DNA of 64,000 bases from Corynebacterium heidelbergense (GCF_028609845.1 NZ_CP063191.1:2108001-2172000), one strand, 5' to 3'. Counted from the stretch's first letter, positions 1-9,231 are shown. Made by a program: numbers and translations. Notes: a model not told the origin generated them from the letters alone.

Positions 1-778
1 CGATCTTCTTGCCTTTGAGCGCCGCGAAATCGATGGCATCCTCCGTGTGCGCTCGCACGTGATCCGGCAGCGCCTTCACCGCGGGCGGCAGGAAGGTGGA
101 GCCCCCGCCGATGAGGCCCAACGCGAAGATGATTCGCCGAGCCCGGTAGGTCACGGTGGTCTTCTGCCCCTCGGTGGTGCCCTGTTCAGCCGTGACGGTG
201 AACATCCCCTCCGGCTCGGTGGGCGCATGTACGGCCGAGACCCAGGTGTGAAAGTCCACGTTGGCACCCGTGGTCTTGCGGTACCACGCCAGATAGTCGT
301 GCCAGTCCAGCCTGGGCACCAGGTTGGTAGCGGCCCAAGCCTCCGGGCCGTACTTGGCCTCGAACCACCGCTGCGTGTGGAGGGAGGGGATATCCAGCTC
401 GATGCCCTTCATGTTCTTCGGGCTCCGCAGGGTGTGCATTCGGGCGTAGCGATCCCAGCAGCCGATGGAGCTCTCCGGCCCCGCCTCCAGCACCTTCACC
501 CCGCCGATGCGGTGGCGCTGCAGGGCGAAGGCCGCGCCGAGTCCGGCCTGGCCGCCGCCGATGATGAGGACGTTGTAGGCACCATCCGGCTGCCGGGGTA
601 CCCAATCGTGATTGTGGCCGAGGACGTCCATCTCCCGGCGCGCCTGTTGCGCTAGATCGCGAAGCGCGGCTTCCGCCTGGTCGGCAGACCGGGGTTCCGG
701 CCGGGCGATGGACAGGGGTTGTTCTGCGGTGGTTTCCTCGACCGGGGAGTCGGAGGAATTGTCGAGCGAGGTGGTCAT
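1..778 (-). CDS. FAD/NAD(P)-binding flavoprotein monooxygenase-like protein (C-terminus beyond window)
   Basis: Reading leftwards from the ATG at 778, the frame stays open to the window edge, giving about 259 residues of a longer protein. After a ~70-residue charged N-terminus comes a dinucleotide-binding motif GGGQAGLGAAF near residue 75, then GCWDRY and RSPKNMKGIEL, the layout of flavin-containing monooxygenases and related FAD/NAD(P)-dependent oxidoreductases. It lies downstream of and on the same strand as the allantoin genes. A role in purine or hydantoin oxidation is therefore possible, but that is inference from position only. No clear Shine-Dalgarno precedes the start. The substrate is unknown. 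The C-terminal half, including any second nucleotide-binding motif, lies outside the window. Confidence 0.8.
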   Translation of the reverse strand, partial: MTTSLDNSSDSPVEETTAEQPLSIARPEPRSADQAEAALRDLAQQARREMDVLGHNHDWVPRQPDGAYNVLIIGGGQAGLGAAFALQRHRIGGVKVLEAGPESSIGCWDRYARMHTLRSPKNMKGIELDIPSLHTQRWFEAKYGPEAWAATNLVPRLDWHDYLAWYRKTTGANVDFHTWVSAVHAPTEPEGMFTVTAEQGTTEGQKTTVTYRARRIIFALGLIGGGSTFLPPAVKALPDHVRAHTEDAIDFAALKGKKI

Positions 779-951
779 GTTTTTCGACGTTAAGCCGCGA
801 TTGTTTCCTCTATCGCATCGCTTCTATTTCGGCAGTATTAACTCCGACCAGCTTTCCTTGTTCCCCCTCTGCGCGCCGCAAGTGATACCCGGCGCAACCT
901 CGCCGATACGACCTCCTAATCATTTCCTGTGAGTCAAGGATCTCTGGGTGG

Positions 952-1758
952 CTACTCCACTTCGAATTCGCCGAACCCCGCCAGCGGCTTGGGGGATCGC
1001 GGGGCATACGTGCCCACCCGAGACGTCCCCAACCCCTGCCGGACCAGCGATTCCGCCTGCCCCACTGCGGCGGCGACCCCATCCACAACGGGTGCCCCCA
1101 GACGAGAGCTCAGCTCCCCTGCGCGCCCGGCCATGCCCGCGCAACCTAGGCAAATGACCTCTGCGCCCTGCGCCAGTGCCTCATCTGCTCTCGCCAGGAT
1201 GGCACGATCGGTGGAGGTGGCGTCCTCCTCCAATTCCAAAACCCCTAGCCCCGTCCCCCGCACCGAGGCGCATCGGGCCGCAACCCCAGCGGCGGCCAGG
1301 CGTTCGCGGATCATCGGCACCGTGCGATCCAACGTGGTCACCACCGCATAGCGATCCCCAATGGCCATCGCGGCGACGGCGGCGGCCTCGGTGATGTCCA
1401 CGACGGGCACGTCCACGAGCTCCATCAGGGCCTCTTTGCCCTGGTCACCGTAGCCTGCGAGGATCCAGGCATCCACCGGGGTGCGGGTGGGGTCGGCGGT
1501 GTACTCGCGGACGGCGCTCAGCACTCCGGTGGCGGAGAGAATGGCCTCCACATGGTTTTCCACGCTCGCGGGGCCGATGGCGGGGGTGAGGCCGAGGACC
1601 GTCGTGCCCTGTGCTGCGACACTGCGGGCGGCAGCGAGGATCGTCTGTGTCATGCTCTCGGAGGTGTTAACGTTGACGATGCCGATTCTTATGGACGCCC
1701 GGCCCTCCTGCGCGGGCTGCGGGGATCGTGTCGGTGTCCCAGTGTCCTCGTTAGCCAT
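952..1758 (-). CDS. Asp/Glu/hydantoin racemase family protein (probable allantoin/hydantoin racemase)
   Basis: About 268 aa of the Asp/Glu/hydantoin racemase family. The N-terminal strand IGIVNVNTSESMTQTI matches the nucleotide-free alpha/beta fold start of HpxA/HyuE racemases. Two catalytic cysteines are expected. One is clearly visible in EVICLGCAGM near residue 210. The first-domain position that normally holds the other reads WILAGYGDQG, with no obvious cysteine, so the chemistry needs care. It is 70 bp downstream of the NCS1 permease and in the allantoinase-allantoicase run, so interconversion of allantoin enantiomers before ring opening is the most economical role. The ATG at 1758 was chosen over a longer possible start at 1797, because family proteins begin close to the first beta strand. 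Confidence 0.8.
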   Translation of the reverse strand: MANEDTGTPTRSPQPAQEGRASIRIGIVNVNTSESMTQTILAAARSVAAQGTTVLGLTPAIGPASVENHVEAILSATGVLSAVREYTADPTRTPVDAWILAGYGDQGKEALMELVDVPVVDITEAAAVAAMAIGDRYAVVTTLDRTVPMIRERLAAAGVAARCASVRGTGLGVLELEEDATSTDRAILARADEALAQGAEVICLGCAGMAGRAGELSSRLGAPVVDGVAAAVGQAESLVRQGLGTSRVGTYAPRSPKPLAGFGEFEVE

Positions 1759-1827
1759 CGGTGGTGGGGGCCTGCCTTCCTGCTCTCGTACTGCCAAACT
1801 GCCTGGCCTGCGCCGGTCTTCGCTCTA

Positions 1828-3360
1828 CTACAGCACACCGGCGGGCTCGGCAGCGCCACGATCCGCGCTTCCGAGGTCATCTGCCGCGAGTCCCCGGCGC
1901 AGCCGGTGCTGGGTGGGCGCAAGCTTCTCCAGCACAATGAGCAGGACCGCAGCCAGGATGGCGCCAATGAACCAGGTGTAGGAGGACAACTCCTTGGCCG
2001 CGGGCACGATGACCATCACCAGAGCCACCGCTCCGGCGACGACAGTGGCCAGCACAGCGTTGCGGTTCACGCCGTTGGTGTATTTGTAGGGTGCCCCTTC
2101 CCGGGAATCGAAGAGCCCGGGGACACTGACCGGATCGCGGTTGATGACGTAGAAGTAGGCGATGAGCACGCCGAACAAGGGTCCGATGAAGGCGGCCAGG
2201 GTATCCAGCGTGTAGTGGATGACCTGGGGAGAGTTGTACAGGTTCCAGGGGGTGAGGAAAACGGAGCCAACGGCGGCGATCATTCCCCCGACCCGCCAGG
2301 TGATGCGCTTCGGGGCAATCGTGGAGAAGTCGAAGGCCGGGGCAATGAAGTTGGCCACGATGTTGATGCCGACGGTAGCGATGACCAGCGTCAGTGCGCC
2401 GAAAGCGATGGCCACGGTGTTGTCCATCTGCGCAATGGTCTCCACCGGGTCCGAAATGAGCTTGCCGTAGACCGGCAGGGTCGCGGAGGCCGTGACGACC
2501 ACGAGCACGGAGAAGACCAGAAAGTTCAGCGGCAGGCCCAGCAGGTTGCCCCGCTTGACCACCTGTTGGCTCTTTCCGTAGCGGGAGATGTCCCCGAAGT
2601 TCAGCATCGGGCCGGAGAAGTAGCTGACCACGGTGGCCACCGCCACGAAGAATGCGGAGACGGCCGCGGTACCGCTGAGCTGGTGGTCCGCAAGGCTGAA
2701 ACTGATGTTGGACCAGCCCGCCTTGTAGATCATGTAACCGGCCAGCAGCATCATGACCACGTACACAGCCGGCCCGCAGAAGTCGATGAAGCGCCGAATG
2801 GCCTCCATCCCCCTCCAGAACACCAAGGCCTGGGCCAGCCACAACGCGAAGAAGGCCACGTAACCCACTGGGGACAATCCGAGGAATCCGTGGATGTCCT
2901 TATCCGCATAGGGGCCCAAATCGGGCCATATCTTCACCAGCAACACGACGAGAGCGTGGCTGGCCAGGTAGGTCTGAATTCCGTACCAGGCCACGGCGAT
3001 GAGCCCCCGAATCATCGCCGGCAGCTTGGCCCCCTGTATCCCGAATGCAGCCCGACAGATGACCGGGAAGGGGGTTCCCGTGCGCTGCGAGGGCAGCGAG
3101 ACGAGGTTGCACATGAAGTACACGATGGTGATGCCGATGAGCAGGGCCAGCAGCACCTGCCAAGCGGTAAGCCCCAGCGCGAACAGGGCTCCGGCGGTGA
3201 TGTACCCGCCCACGGAGTGCACGTCGGACATCCAGAAGGCGAAGATGTTGTAGGAGCCCCATGTCTGTTGCTTCAGCGGGGCTAGATCGTCGTTGATGAG
3301 CTGGGGATCCGCGCCGGGCGGAACCGCTACCTCGTTGTGTTGTACTGCTCCACCGCTCAC
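1828..3360 (-). CDS. NCS1-family allantoin/hydantoin permease
   Basis: A 510-residue integral membrane transporter of the nucleobase:cation symporter-1 family, with about 12 hydrophobic segments. Family hallmarks are present: NDDLAP followed by WMSDVHSVGGY in the first helix region, CRAAFGIQGAKLPAMIRG after helix 3, and GPMLNFGDISRYGKS. These resemble allantoin permeases (PucI/AllP) and hydantoin transporters (Mhp1). The GTG at 3360 is the best start: AAGGAG sits 9 nt upstream, whereas upstream in-frame codons to 3489 have no ribosome site and encode no membrane segment. It lies between allantoicase (146 bp upstream) and the racemase, so import of allantoin or another 5-ureidohydantoin is the likely job. 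The exact substrate cannot be fixed from sequence. Confidence 0.9.
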   Translation of the reverse strand: MSGGAVQHNEVAVPPGADPQLINDDLAPLKQQTWGSYNIFAFWMSDVHSVGGYITAGALFALGLTAWQVLLALLIGITIVYFMCNLVSLPSQRTGTPFPVICRAAFGIQGAKLPAMIRGLIAVAWYGIQTYLASHALVVLLVKIWPDLGPYADKDIHGFLGLSPVGYVAFFALWLAQALVFWRGMEAIRRFIDFCGPAVYVVMMLLAGYMIYKAGWSNISFSLADHQLSGTAAVSAFFVAVATVVSYFSGPMLNFGDISRYGKSQQVVKRGNLLGLPLNFLVFSVLVVVTASATLPVYGKLISDPVETIAQMDNTVAIAFGALTLVIATVGINIVANFIAPAFDFSTIAPKRITWRVGGMIAAVGSVFLTPWNLYNSPQVIHYTLDTLAAFIGPLFGVLIAYFYVINRDPVSVPGLFDSREGAPYKYTNGVNRNAVLATVVAGAVALVMVIVPAAKELSSYTWFIGAILAAVLLIVLEKLAPTQHRLRRGLAADDLGSADRGAAEPAGVL

Positions 3361-3505
3361 GAATGGGTTCTCCTTAAAGATCCTGGGGGTGTGGACCGCA
3401 GCGGCCGCGTGGATCCACATCCACGTAGACAGCTCCGTCCACTGTTCCCTTGCGGACTTTAGAGAACCCGTGTTTCCCGGGCGGCTCAAAAGTGTTACCG
3501 GCTGA

Positions 3506-4540
3506 TTACCAGCGCGCGGCGATGTCTTGCGCGCCCTTATCGGTCAGCTCACCCCACACCCGCAGGCGGGCCAACCCACCGTCCGGGTATACATCCAATC
3601 GGACGTGGGTGAAGCGCCCGGTGGAGGTGGCGTCCTCAATAAGGAAACGGTGGCGCGTATCCGGCAGCACCCGCGTTGTGGGCACCAGGGTGGCTTCGGT
3701 GCCGTCGGCGGCGATGCCGGTCAGCCGGATGTCGCCGGGGGCGTTGAACACGAAGTAGCTCGTGTCCACCTCCACCCATCGGAGCGTGGATTCGGCGGCG
3801 AGCTCCACGGTGAAGTGGTCGTTGCCTTCGCCGCGGCGGCGGGCGTTCTCCCAGCCGCCGCCCATGTTCACCGCCCGGCCCAGGCCGATGGCCTGGGCCG
3901 GGGAGGAGTAGAACATGTTCGAACACTCCGTGACACGGGCACCATTTTCCATCGCGGCGACGTCGATGGTGCCAGCCAGGAACCGGGGGTCCGGGGCGGG
4001 GCGGCCGTGGACGCGCAGGCGAGCGATGCCGCCGTCCGGGATCATGTCCAGCTTGACGTGGGTGACGCGCCGCTGCCGGGCGGGGTGGCCCTCCGGGACT
4101 TCGAATAGGTGCTGGTGATCGCCCTGCGCGGGGGTCCGGGGGACCAGCTCGAACCATTGATCGGCGGGCAGGTCCGCCAATTCCTGGCCGGTGAGCAGGT
4201 CATCCTGGCAGGTTCCCCACACCGCCACCTCCGGGGGGAAGTTGCCGGTGAACCAGGCGGTATCCACAACTACGCCCATGATTTGCCCGGGGATGCCCAG
4301 GCGCACGATGGCGAAGTCGTAGTCCCCGATCTCCTCGTGGCGGCGCCGGCGGGTCTCCCAGCCGTCGTAGACCTTGCCCTTGTTGCCAAATTCCGCCGGG
4401 TCGAAGAGCGGCTCGTGGGGCATGATGAGGTTTTCCCGCTCCGCGAAGGACTCGTCCGTCGCGTACACGACGGATGCGGCCAGGGCGCGGTTCGCGAGAT
4501 CCGGAAAGTGCTGGAATTCCTTATGGATAACGTGCTTCAT
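3506..4540 (-). CDS. alc: Allantoicase
   Basis: Hydrolyses allantoate to ureidoglycolate and urea (EC 3.5.3.4). The 344-residue protein has the typical duplicated jelly-roll layout. Each half carries KVYDGWETRRRR or GGWENARRRGEGNDH, followed by a TWCRFT-like strand (VVVDTAWFTGNFPPE, VEVDTSYFVFNAPGD) and a THVRLDVYPDGGLARLRVWG-type segment. Length equals that of other bacterial allantoicases. The ATG follows the allantoinase stop codon directly (GAATGAATG), with GGAAGGAG just upstream inside the allantoinase reading frame. The two genes are therefore translationally coupled. Together they take allantoin to ureidoglycolate. No ureidoglycolate lyase was recognised in the window. Confidence 0.96.
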   Translation of the reverse strand: MKHVIHKEFQHFPDLANRALAASVVYATDESFAERENLIMPHEPLFDPAEFGNKGKVYDGWETRRRRHEEIGDYDFAIVRLGIPGQIMGVVVDTAWFTGNFPPEVAVWGTCQDDLLTGQELADLPADQWFELVPRTPAQGDHQHLFEVPEGHPARQRRVTHVKLDMIPDGGIARLRVHGRPAPDPRFLAGTIDVAAMENGARVTECSNMFYSSPAQAIGLGRAVNMGGGWENARRRGEGNDHFTVELAAESTLRWVEVDTSYFVFNAPGDIRLTGIAADGTEATLVPTTRVLPDTRHRFLIEDATSTGRFTHVRLDVYPDGGLARLRVWGELTDKGAQDIAARW

Positions 4541-6121
4541 TCATTCTCCTTCCGGTCGGGACAATAGCGGGACAATGGGGTGCGGGAAAACATTCGCATC
4601 GCTGCGGTCGTCTGCTATTTGAGGGCGGCGGTACACGAGGGACCCGGCGATCCAGGTGTGGGTGACCAGCCCCGCCAGGGCCTGTTGGGCGTAGGCGGTG
4701 ACTTTGTTGCGGTGATACAGGCATTCTGGCAGTACCACGAAGGCATCGTCAGCGGCAATGGCAGCGAAATCGGCCCGCGCGCCGACGCGTATAGCTCCGC
4801 GATCCGGCAGGCCCGCCCAGCGCGCTGGCTTAGTACACATCCAACCCACCACCGACGAAAGGTCTAATCCCCGTCGCCGAGCCTGGGACCACACCACTGG
4901 CAACCCCAGTTGGACGCTGGCTACCCCGCCCCAGGCGTCCCCGAAAGAGCCCTGTGCGCCCCGCGCGTCCGCGCCCTTTCCCCCGAGGTCGTTTCCGCTG
5001 CTGGCGACGGCACTGAAGGCGTGATCCCGCATGTCGCGGGCCGCGGCGGCAAACTTCTTGAGCTCCGCGGTACACGGGGAGTGATCGGTCACGACCATGT
5101 CGATGACCCCGTCGACGAGCCCCTTCCACAATTCCTCTCGATTCTCGGCGCAACGAATCGGCGGGCAGCATTTGAATTGCGTGGCGCCATTGTGGATTTC
5201 CTCGCTAAACAGCGACAGATAGTGAGGGCATGTTTCCGCGGTGATGCGCACGCCCCGGTTCTTGGCGTCCCGAATGATCGGCAGGGACTGCGCGCTGGAC
5301 AGGTGGAGGATATGGGCACGGCAGCCGGTGGCCTCTGCCGCCTCGATAACGGTGCGGATCGCGGCGGTTTCGGCGGAATCGGGGCGGGAAAGCTCGAATG
5401 TCCGGTAGACCTCTGTTATTCCCCCGGCTTCCTGTTGGGCCTGCTCTGTTTCATTAATGACGCCCGGGTCCTCCGCGTGGACTATAAGCAGCCCATCGAA
5501 CTCCGCGATTTCCCGCATGGCAGTGTAAAGCTGGTCGCGGTTCAGCGGGGCGAATTCATCCACGCCGGAATGCAGCAGGAAGCACTTGAAGCCGAAGACC
5601 CGGCCGGTTTCCCATAGCGCGCGCAGCTCGCCGGTGCCGACGTTTTCCGGCACTGCCCCGCCCCAGAAGCCGACGGTGATTTTCGCCTTTTGGGCCGCGA
5701 TCTCGCGCTTCGTCGCGAGGGCCTTCAGGCTTGTCGTGGAGGGGATGGAATTTAGCGGCATGTCCAGCAGCGTGGTCACACCTCCTGCCGCCGCGGCCCG
5801 GGTGACGGTCGCGAAACCCTCCCACTCCGTCCGTCCGGGTTCGTTGACGTGCACGTGCGTGTCCACCAGGCCTGGGATGAGGACGTGTGTCGGTGGGACG
5901 TCCACGGTTTGGTCGGGCGGCACCTGCGCAGCCAAAGCCGAATCCGCCGGAGCCTCCCCTTGCCGGTCCACCTCCGGGCTAGCACCGCAGCTCTTCGATC
6001 GAATCTGGGTGATCATCCCATCGGATACGAAGATTTCCGCCGGGCCAGTGACCGTACGCCCGGTGGCGGGATCCTCGTAGACGGCCGAGTGGGCGCGGAA
6101 AACGGTGGTGGAGGCGGGCAT
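4541..6121 (-). CDS. allB: Allantoinase
   Basis: Cyclic amidohydrolase that opens the hydantoin ring of allantoin to allantoate (EC 3.5.2.5). The ~526-residue protein shows the dihydroorotase/allantoinase fold markers: metal-binding DTHVHVNEPGR near residue 70, the region FGFKCFLLHSG that holds the carboxylated lysine, HAEDP and HILHLSSA supplying further metal histidines, TAETCPHYL, and the catalytic aspartate in MVVTDHSPC. It carries an inserted glycine-rich stretch (GNDLGGKGADARG) before the C-terminal domain. The ATG at 6121 has AAGGAG 11 nt upstream. A GTG at 6133 is too close to that site. First gene of the allantoin operon. Confidence 0.96.
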   Translation of the reverse strand: MPASTTVFRAHSAVYEDPATGRTVTGPAEIFVSDGMITQIRSKSCGASPEVDRQGEAPADSALAAQVPPDQTVDVPPTHVLIPGLVDTHVHVNEPGRTEWEGFATVTRAAAAGGVTTLLDMPLNSIPSTTSLKALATKREIAAQKAKITVGFWGGAVPENVGTGELRALWETGRVFGFKCFLLHSGVDEFAPLNRDQLYTAMREIAEFDGLLIVHAEDPGVINETEQAQQEAGGITEVYRTFELSRPDSAETAAIRTVIEAAEATGCRAHILHLSSAQSLPIIRDAKNRGVRITAETCPHYLSLFSEEIHNGATQFKCCPPIRCAENREELWKGLVDGVIDMVVTDHSPCTAELKKFAAAARDMRDHAFSAVASSGNDLGGKGADARGAQGSFGDAWGGVASVQLGLPVVWSQARRRGLDLSSVVGWMCTKPARWAGLPDRGAIRVGARADFAAIAADDAFVVLPECLYHRNKVTAYAQQALAGLVTHTWIAGSLVYRRPQIADDRSDANVFPHPIVPLLSRPEGE

Positions 6122-6257
6122 CAGACGGGACACTCCTTGCTGTTCGATCTACTGGCTGGCTTAAGGTTCTTGGGCTAGTTTCTACTGCTACCTTCTGCGG
6201 TCACTGACTAGTGTTCCACGCCCATCAAAACACCGGTCGCTCGACGGCCGGGCGCCG

Positions 6258-7694
6258 TTATCCCTCGAAGTCGAGCCTCCCGGTCGCTCGTAGCTGCTGC
6301 ATGTCCGCCATGCTCACGCCCGTCTCCGCGAACTCCGCTGGGGTGATCGCCCCGCAATCGTGGGCACGCACCAAGTAGCCCGCCATCGCCTTAGCTGTCG
6401 CCGGCTCGTCCATCCATGTCGTTGTGTCTCCGCGCACGTAGTCCCGAGTCCGCTCGATGCATTCCTGGGCGGAGACCCGGAAGTACTCGATCGTCGCTAA
6501 GTGCCGGGTGACAAGCTGATTCGGGTGCAGGTCCCAGCCTTGCCGGATGCCGCGCTGCAGGTGACGGGTCACTAGCTCGCGGTGGTTTCTCCAGGAGGGC
6601 AGCAGCTCCGCCACGCCGCCCACGGGGATGCGATTAGTGGATCCATCGGAGAGCTCCACTCCCCGGCCGGTACACGCGATCTGGATGAGCCCCTTTGCGG
6701 CATCTGCGACGGGGTGGGCCAGCGATTGGTAGGTGGCGTCCACACCCAAATAAGCCGAATAATCGTACGTGCCGTAGTGCATCGACAGACAACGGCCCTC
6801 GGCGGCCTCGATGAGTTCAGTGACCGCCACCGCGCCGTGCTCCCCCAGAATGGCCTGCGGGGTTTCCACCTGGATCTCGAAGGGGATCCGCGCCCCCACC
6901 TGGGCGAGGCCGAATCGCTCCTCTACTTGCTGCAACACACCGACGAGCGCGCGGACCTGGTCCGGGTGCTGCACCTTGGGGAAGGTCAGCCGCAGGGCGC
7001 GCGGGGCGTAGTCGGGGCTGCGGGGGTCCAGGATCGCCGCGAGCGTGCCGCGTTCGTGCAGCTCGGTGAGGAACCGGCTGAAGGTGCGTATGCCACGGCG
7101 CCGGGTGCCGGGATCGAAGGACTTGAAGCGGATACCGGCGAACGTGGGTGACGCCGCTGGGCCTCCCGGGCGCAGCCAACCATCCACCGCGGCGGCGGCC
7201 GCGGGGATGAGGTGGTCCTCGTCGGCGTCGCGGTTTTCCGGGGCGACGTGGCGCTGGGTGAATCCGTCCTCGAAGTCAATCCGGAGGTCTTCGATCGGCT
7301 GACTGTTGAGCTTGGCGGCGGTGAGCTGGGCGACCTCTGCCGGGTGCTGGATCTGCAATTCCCCGGCGAGTTTGCGCACGGCGGCGGGCAGGTCTCGAGT
7401 GCCGAAAGCCGCGGTCAGGGCGGAGCGGGAGTAGTTGGCCCACACGGCCGGGAGCTGTTCGGGGGTGGATTGGTGCGGGGCGGGCTGGGTGCCCGTCGGC
7501 TGGTCCGTTGCGGGCTGGCGGAACGAAAGGTGTTCCTCCTGCATGCCCGCAGGCGCCGCGCCCTCCCCGACCAGCCAATGAGCCGGTACGTAAACCGTAT
7601 GTATCGGCTGTCGCCAGACAATTGCTGTGGACCACTGTTGGGTGATGCAATTGTCAGCGTGCGCTAGCTGTTTGTCGAGCGCCGTACTCATGAC
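6258..7694 (-). CDS. DUF6986 family, HpcH/HpaI aldolase / citrate lyase beta-like protein
   Basis: About 478 aa, matching in layout the actinobacterial DUF6986 group within the HpcH/HpaI aldolase (CitE-like) TIM-barrel superfamily. Visible superfamily features are EDLRIDFEDGF, which resembles the Mg-binding Asp/Glu strand, the arginine-containing strand FAGIRFKSF, PFEIQVETPQAI with a typical metal-ligand glutamate, and LSMHYGTYDYSAYLG. Biochemical function is not established to my knowledge. Superfamily members usually cleave or form C-C bonds with glyoxylate, pyruvate or acyl-CoA. It sits between the allantoin operon (a glyoxylate source) and malate synthase (a glyoxylate consumer), so glyoxylate chemistry is a reasonable guess. 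The start is uncertain: the ATG at 7694 has no good ribosome site, and an in-frame TTG at 7814 would overlap the upstream gene. Confidence 0.78.
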   Translation of the reverse strand, partial: VMSTALDKQLAHADNCITQQWSTAIVWRQPIHTVYVPAHWLVGEGAAPAGMQEEHLSFRQPATDQPTGTQPAPHQSTPEQLPAVWANYSRSALTAAFGTRDLPAAVRKLAGELQIQHPAEVAQLTAAKLNSQPIEDLRIDFEDGFTQRHVAPENRDADEDHLIPAAAAAVDGWLRPGGPAASPTFAGIRFKSFDPGTRRRGIRTFSRFLTELHERGTLAAILDPRSPDYAPRALRLTFPKVQHPDQVRALVGVLQQVEERFGLAQVGARIPFEIQVETPQAILGEHGAVAVTELIEAAEGRCLSMHYGTYDYSAYLGVDATYQSLAHPVADAAKGLIQIACTGRGVELSDGSTNRIPVGGVAELLPSWRNHRELVTRHLQRGIRQGWDLHPNQLVTRHLATIEYFRVSAQECIERTRDYVRGDTTTWMDEPATAKAMAGYLVRAHDCGAITPAEFAETGVSMADMQQLRATGRLDFEG

Positions 7695-7810
7695 GTCGAT
7701 AAATCCATTCTCTTGATTCTCGACGCCACCCCCCGGAATTCGGGCCGCACCATCCGGGTTCCCGCCGGACCCCACGTTCTGCTTGATTGCGTTTCCTTCG
7801 CTCGCCACAG

Positions 7811-8539
7811 TCAATCCAGCAGCTCCGCGAGATCGCTGACCACCACATCGGCGCCGGCCTTCCGGAGGGCCTCCGCCCCGGCGCCGCGGTCCACGCCCAC
7901 AACGAGGCTGAAGTTCCCGGCCTTACCCGAGGCGACGCCGCTGGTGGCGTCCTCAACCACAACGGACTCGGCGACGGGAATGCCAAGCTGATCAGCAGCG
8001 TAGACGTAGGTATCCGGGGCGGGTTTGCCGGCTAGATCGTTATCTTTGGCAACGATTCCGTCGACGATGAGCTCGAAGCGATCGCTGAGGCCCGCGGCTT
8101 CCAGGACCGGCTTGGCGTTCTTGGAGGAGGAGACGATGGCGATGCGCGGCGCCGGATTAACAGCCGCAACCGCATCTAGGAGGTCGACGGAACCTTCGTA
8201 GGCGTCGATTCCCTGTGCGAGCAGTTCCAGGAACTTCTCGTTCTTGCGGGCGCCGAGGCCGTGGATCGTGTCCTGCGCGGCGGAGTCGTCCGGGGTACCG
8301 AGTTCCAGCTCGATATTGCGGCTGGTGAGGAGCGCGGCCACGCCCTCGTCGCGGCGGCGGCCGTCGAGGTAGTCGAAGTAGTCCTGCTCCTCGTAGGGTT
8401 TGGCGCTGCGGCTGTCGAGGAACTCGCTGAACATCTCCCGCCAGGCGGCGCGGTGCAGGTCAGCGGTCGGGGTGATTACGCCATCGAGGTCGAACAGGAG
8501 GGCGCTGTAGCTGAGGATGGGGCGGGCGTCCTTGGTCAT
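7811..8539 (-). CDS. HAD superfamily phosphatase, beta-phosphoglucomutase-like
   Basis: A 242-aa haloacid dehalogenase-fold hydrolase of the beta-phosphoglucomutase/PGMB subfamily. Motif I is LLFDLDGVITPT near residue 18, with DxD nucleophile and acid/base aspartates. It is followed by a helical cap domain containing YFDYLDGRRRDEG, which matches the cap of beta-phosphoglucomutases. Motif II is AIVSSSKN, motif III lysine is in DLAGKPAPDTY, and motif IV is VVVEDATSGV. The ATG at 8539 has AAGGGG upstream. An ORF extending to 8806 would run through the repeat-rich intergenic region and is not credible. The sugar-phosphate substrate is unknown. Only three bases separate its stop from the region upstream of the DUF6986 gene, so co-transcription is likely. 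Confidence 0.88.
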   Translation of the reverse strand: MTKDARPILSYSALLFDLDGVITPTADLHRAAWREMFSEFLDSRSAKPYEEQDYFDYLDGRRRDEGVAALLTSRNIELELGTPDDSAAQDTIHGLGARKNEKFLELLAQGIDAYEGSVDLLDAVAAVNPAPRIAIVSSSKNAKPVLEAAGLSDRFELIVDGIVAKDNDLAGKPAPDTYVYAADQLGIPVAESVVVEDATSGVASGKAGNFSLVVGVDRGAGAEALRKAGADVVVSDLAELLD

Positions 8540-9231
8540 GTGGTGAGTCCCCTTTTTCCGGTGTTGGGTTGGCGTTGGTCTGGGTGGTGCTTCGTGTCTT
8601 GGGCTGGGTGTTTGGGTGGTCCGTTGGGCAGGGCGTTGCCACGTGGACGCCACGAACCCGACCCATCCTAATGAAGCAACACTGGGCCTAGCACCCAAGG
8701 GCGCAACACTGCCGGGCGCAACTGGCGTTGTGCCCGATGCGGCCTGCGCCCGCCGCCGTAGCACGCCAGCAGCCGCCACTTTTACCGGCCCCATGCCACC
8801 CCGCACCGCACTGCACGTCTGCAGCCGCCGTTTTTACCGGTTCCATGCCACCAAACTCCACAGGACCGTCACCAAACCGGTAGAAACCCCGCCCCCAAGA
8901 AAGGACCCGGGCACTCACCCCCCCACGTCTGCAGCCGCCGTTTCAACCGACCTCACGCCGCCAAACCCCTCCCCTGCACACTTACAGCCACCGGCTTTAC
9001 CGGTCCTATACCGCCCCGCGCCGCAGTGCACGCCTGCAGCCGCCGTTTTTACCAGTCCCGTGTCACTAAACCCCACGAAACCGTCACAAAGCCGGTAAAA
9101 ACCTCAGCCGGGCTCAGGAGTGAGGGCGGAGACGCCCCAACTGGGCTCGAAAATGGGGCGATGGCAGCCCCCCTGGGCTCGGGGATGCGGGCGAACGCAC
9201 CCCCGGGGGACTGCCGGGCACCAACACCTAC
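8540..9231. repeat. Non-coding array of degenerate ~52-bp repeats
   Basis: This 690-bp gap between the HAD gene and malate synthase holds no credible gene. From about 8767 to 9110 it contains five degenerate copies of a unit built on GCAGCCGCCGTTTTTACCGG followed by a CATGCC-like tail. Copies start near 8770, 8821, 8931, 8984 and 9036, so spacing is 51, 110, 53 and 52 bp. Copies near 8821 and 9036 are each followed by a shared segment (ACCGTCAC, then CCGGTARAAACC) that is the inverted complement of the TTTTTACCGG core. These pairs could therefore form stem-loops. No protein-coding or CRISPR interpretation fits. Confidence 0.75.

Noticed and set aside
1759..1797. Longer racemase start at 1797
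   Set aside because: It adds 13 residues without family support, and the downstream ATG fits the usual N-terminus.
7695..7814. TTG start at 7814 for the DUF6986 gene
   Set aside because: It would overlap the end of the HAD gene and add a low-complexity Gly/Asn-rich segment. The ATG at 7694 is kept, although its ribosome site is weak.
8767..9110. The ~52-bp repeat array as a CRISPR locus
   Set aside because: Copies differ at many positions, the intervening sequence is also partly repeated and C-rich, unit lengths vary, and no cas gene is near.
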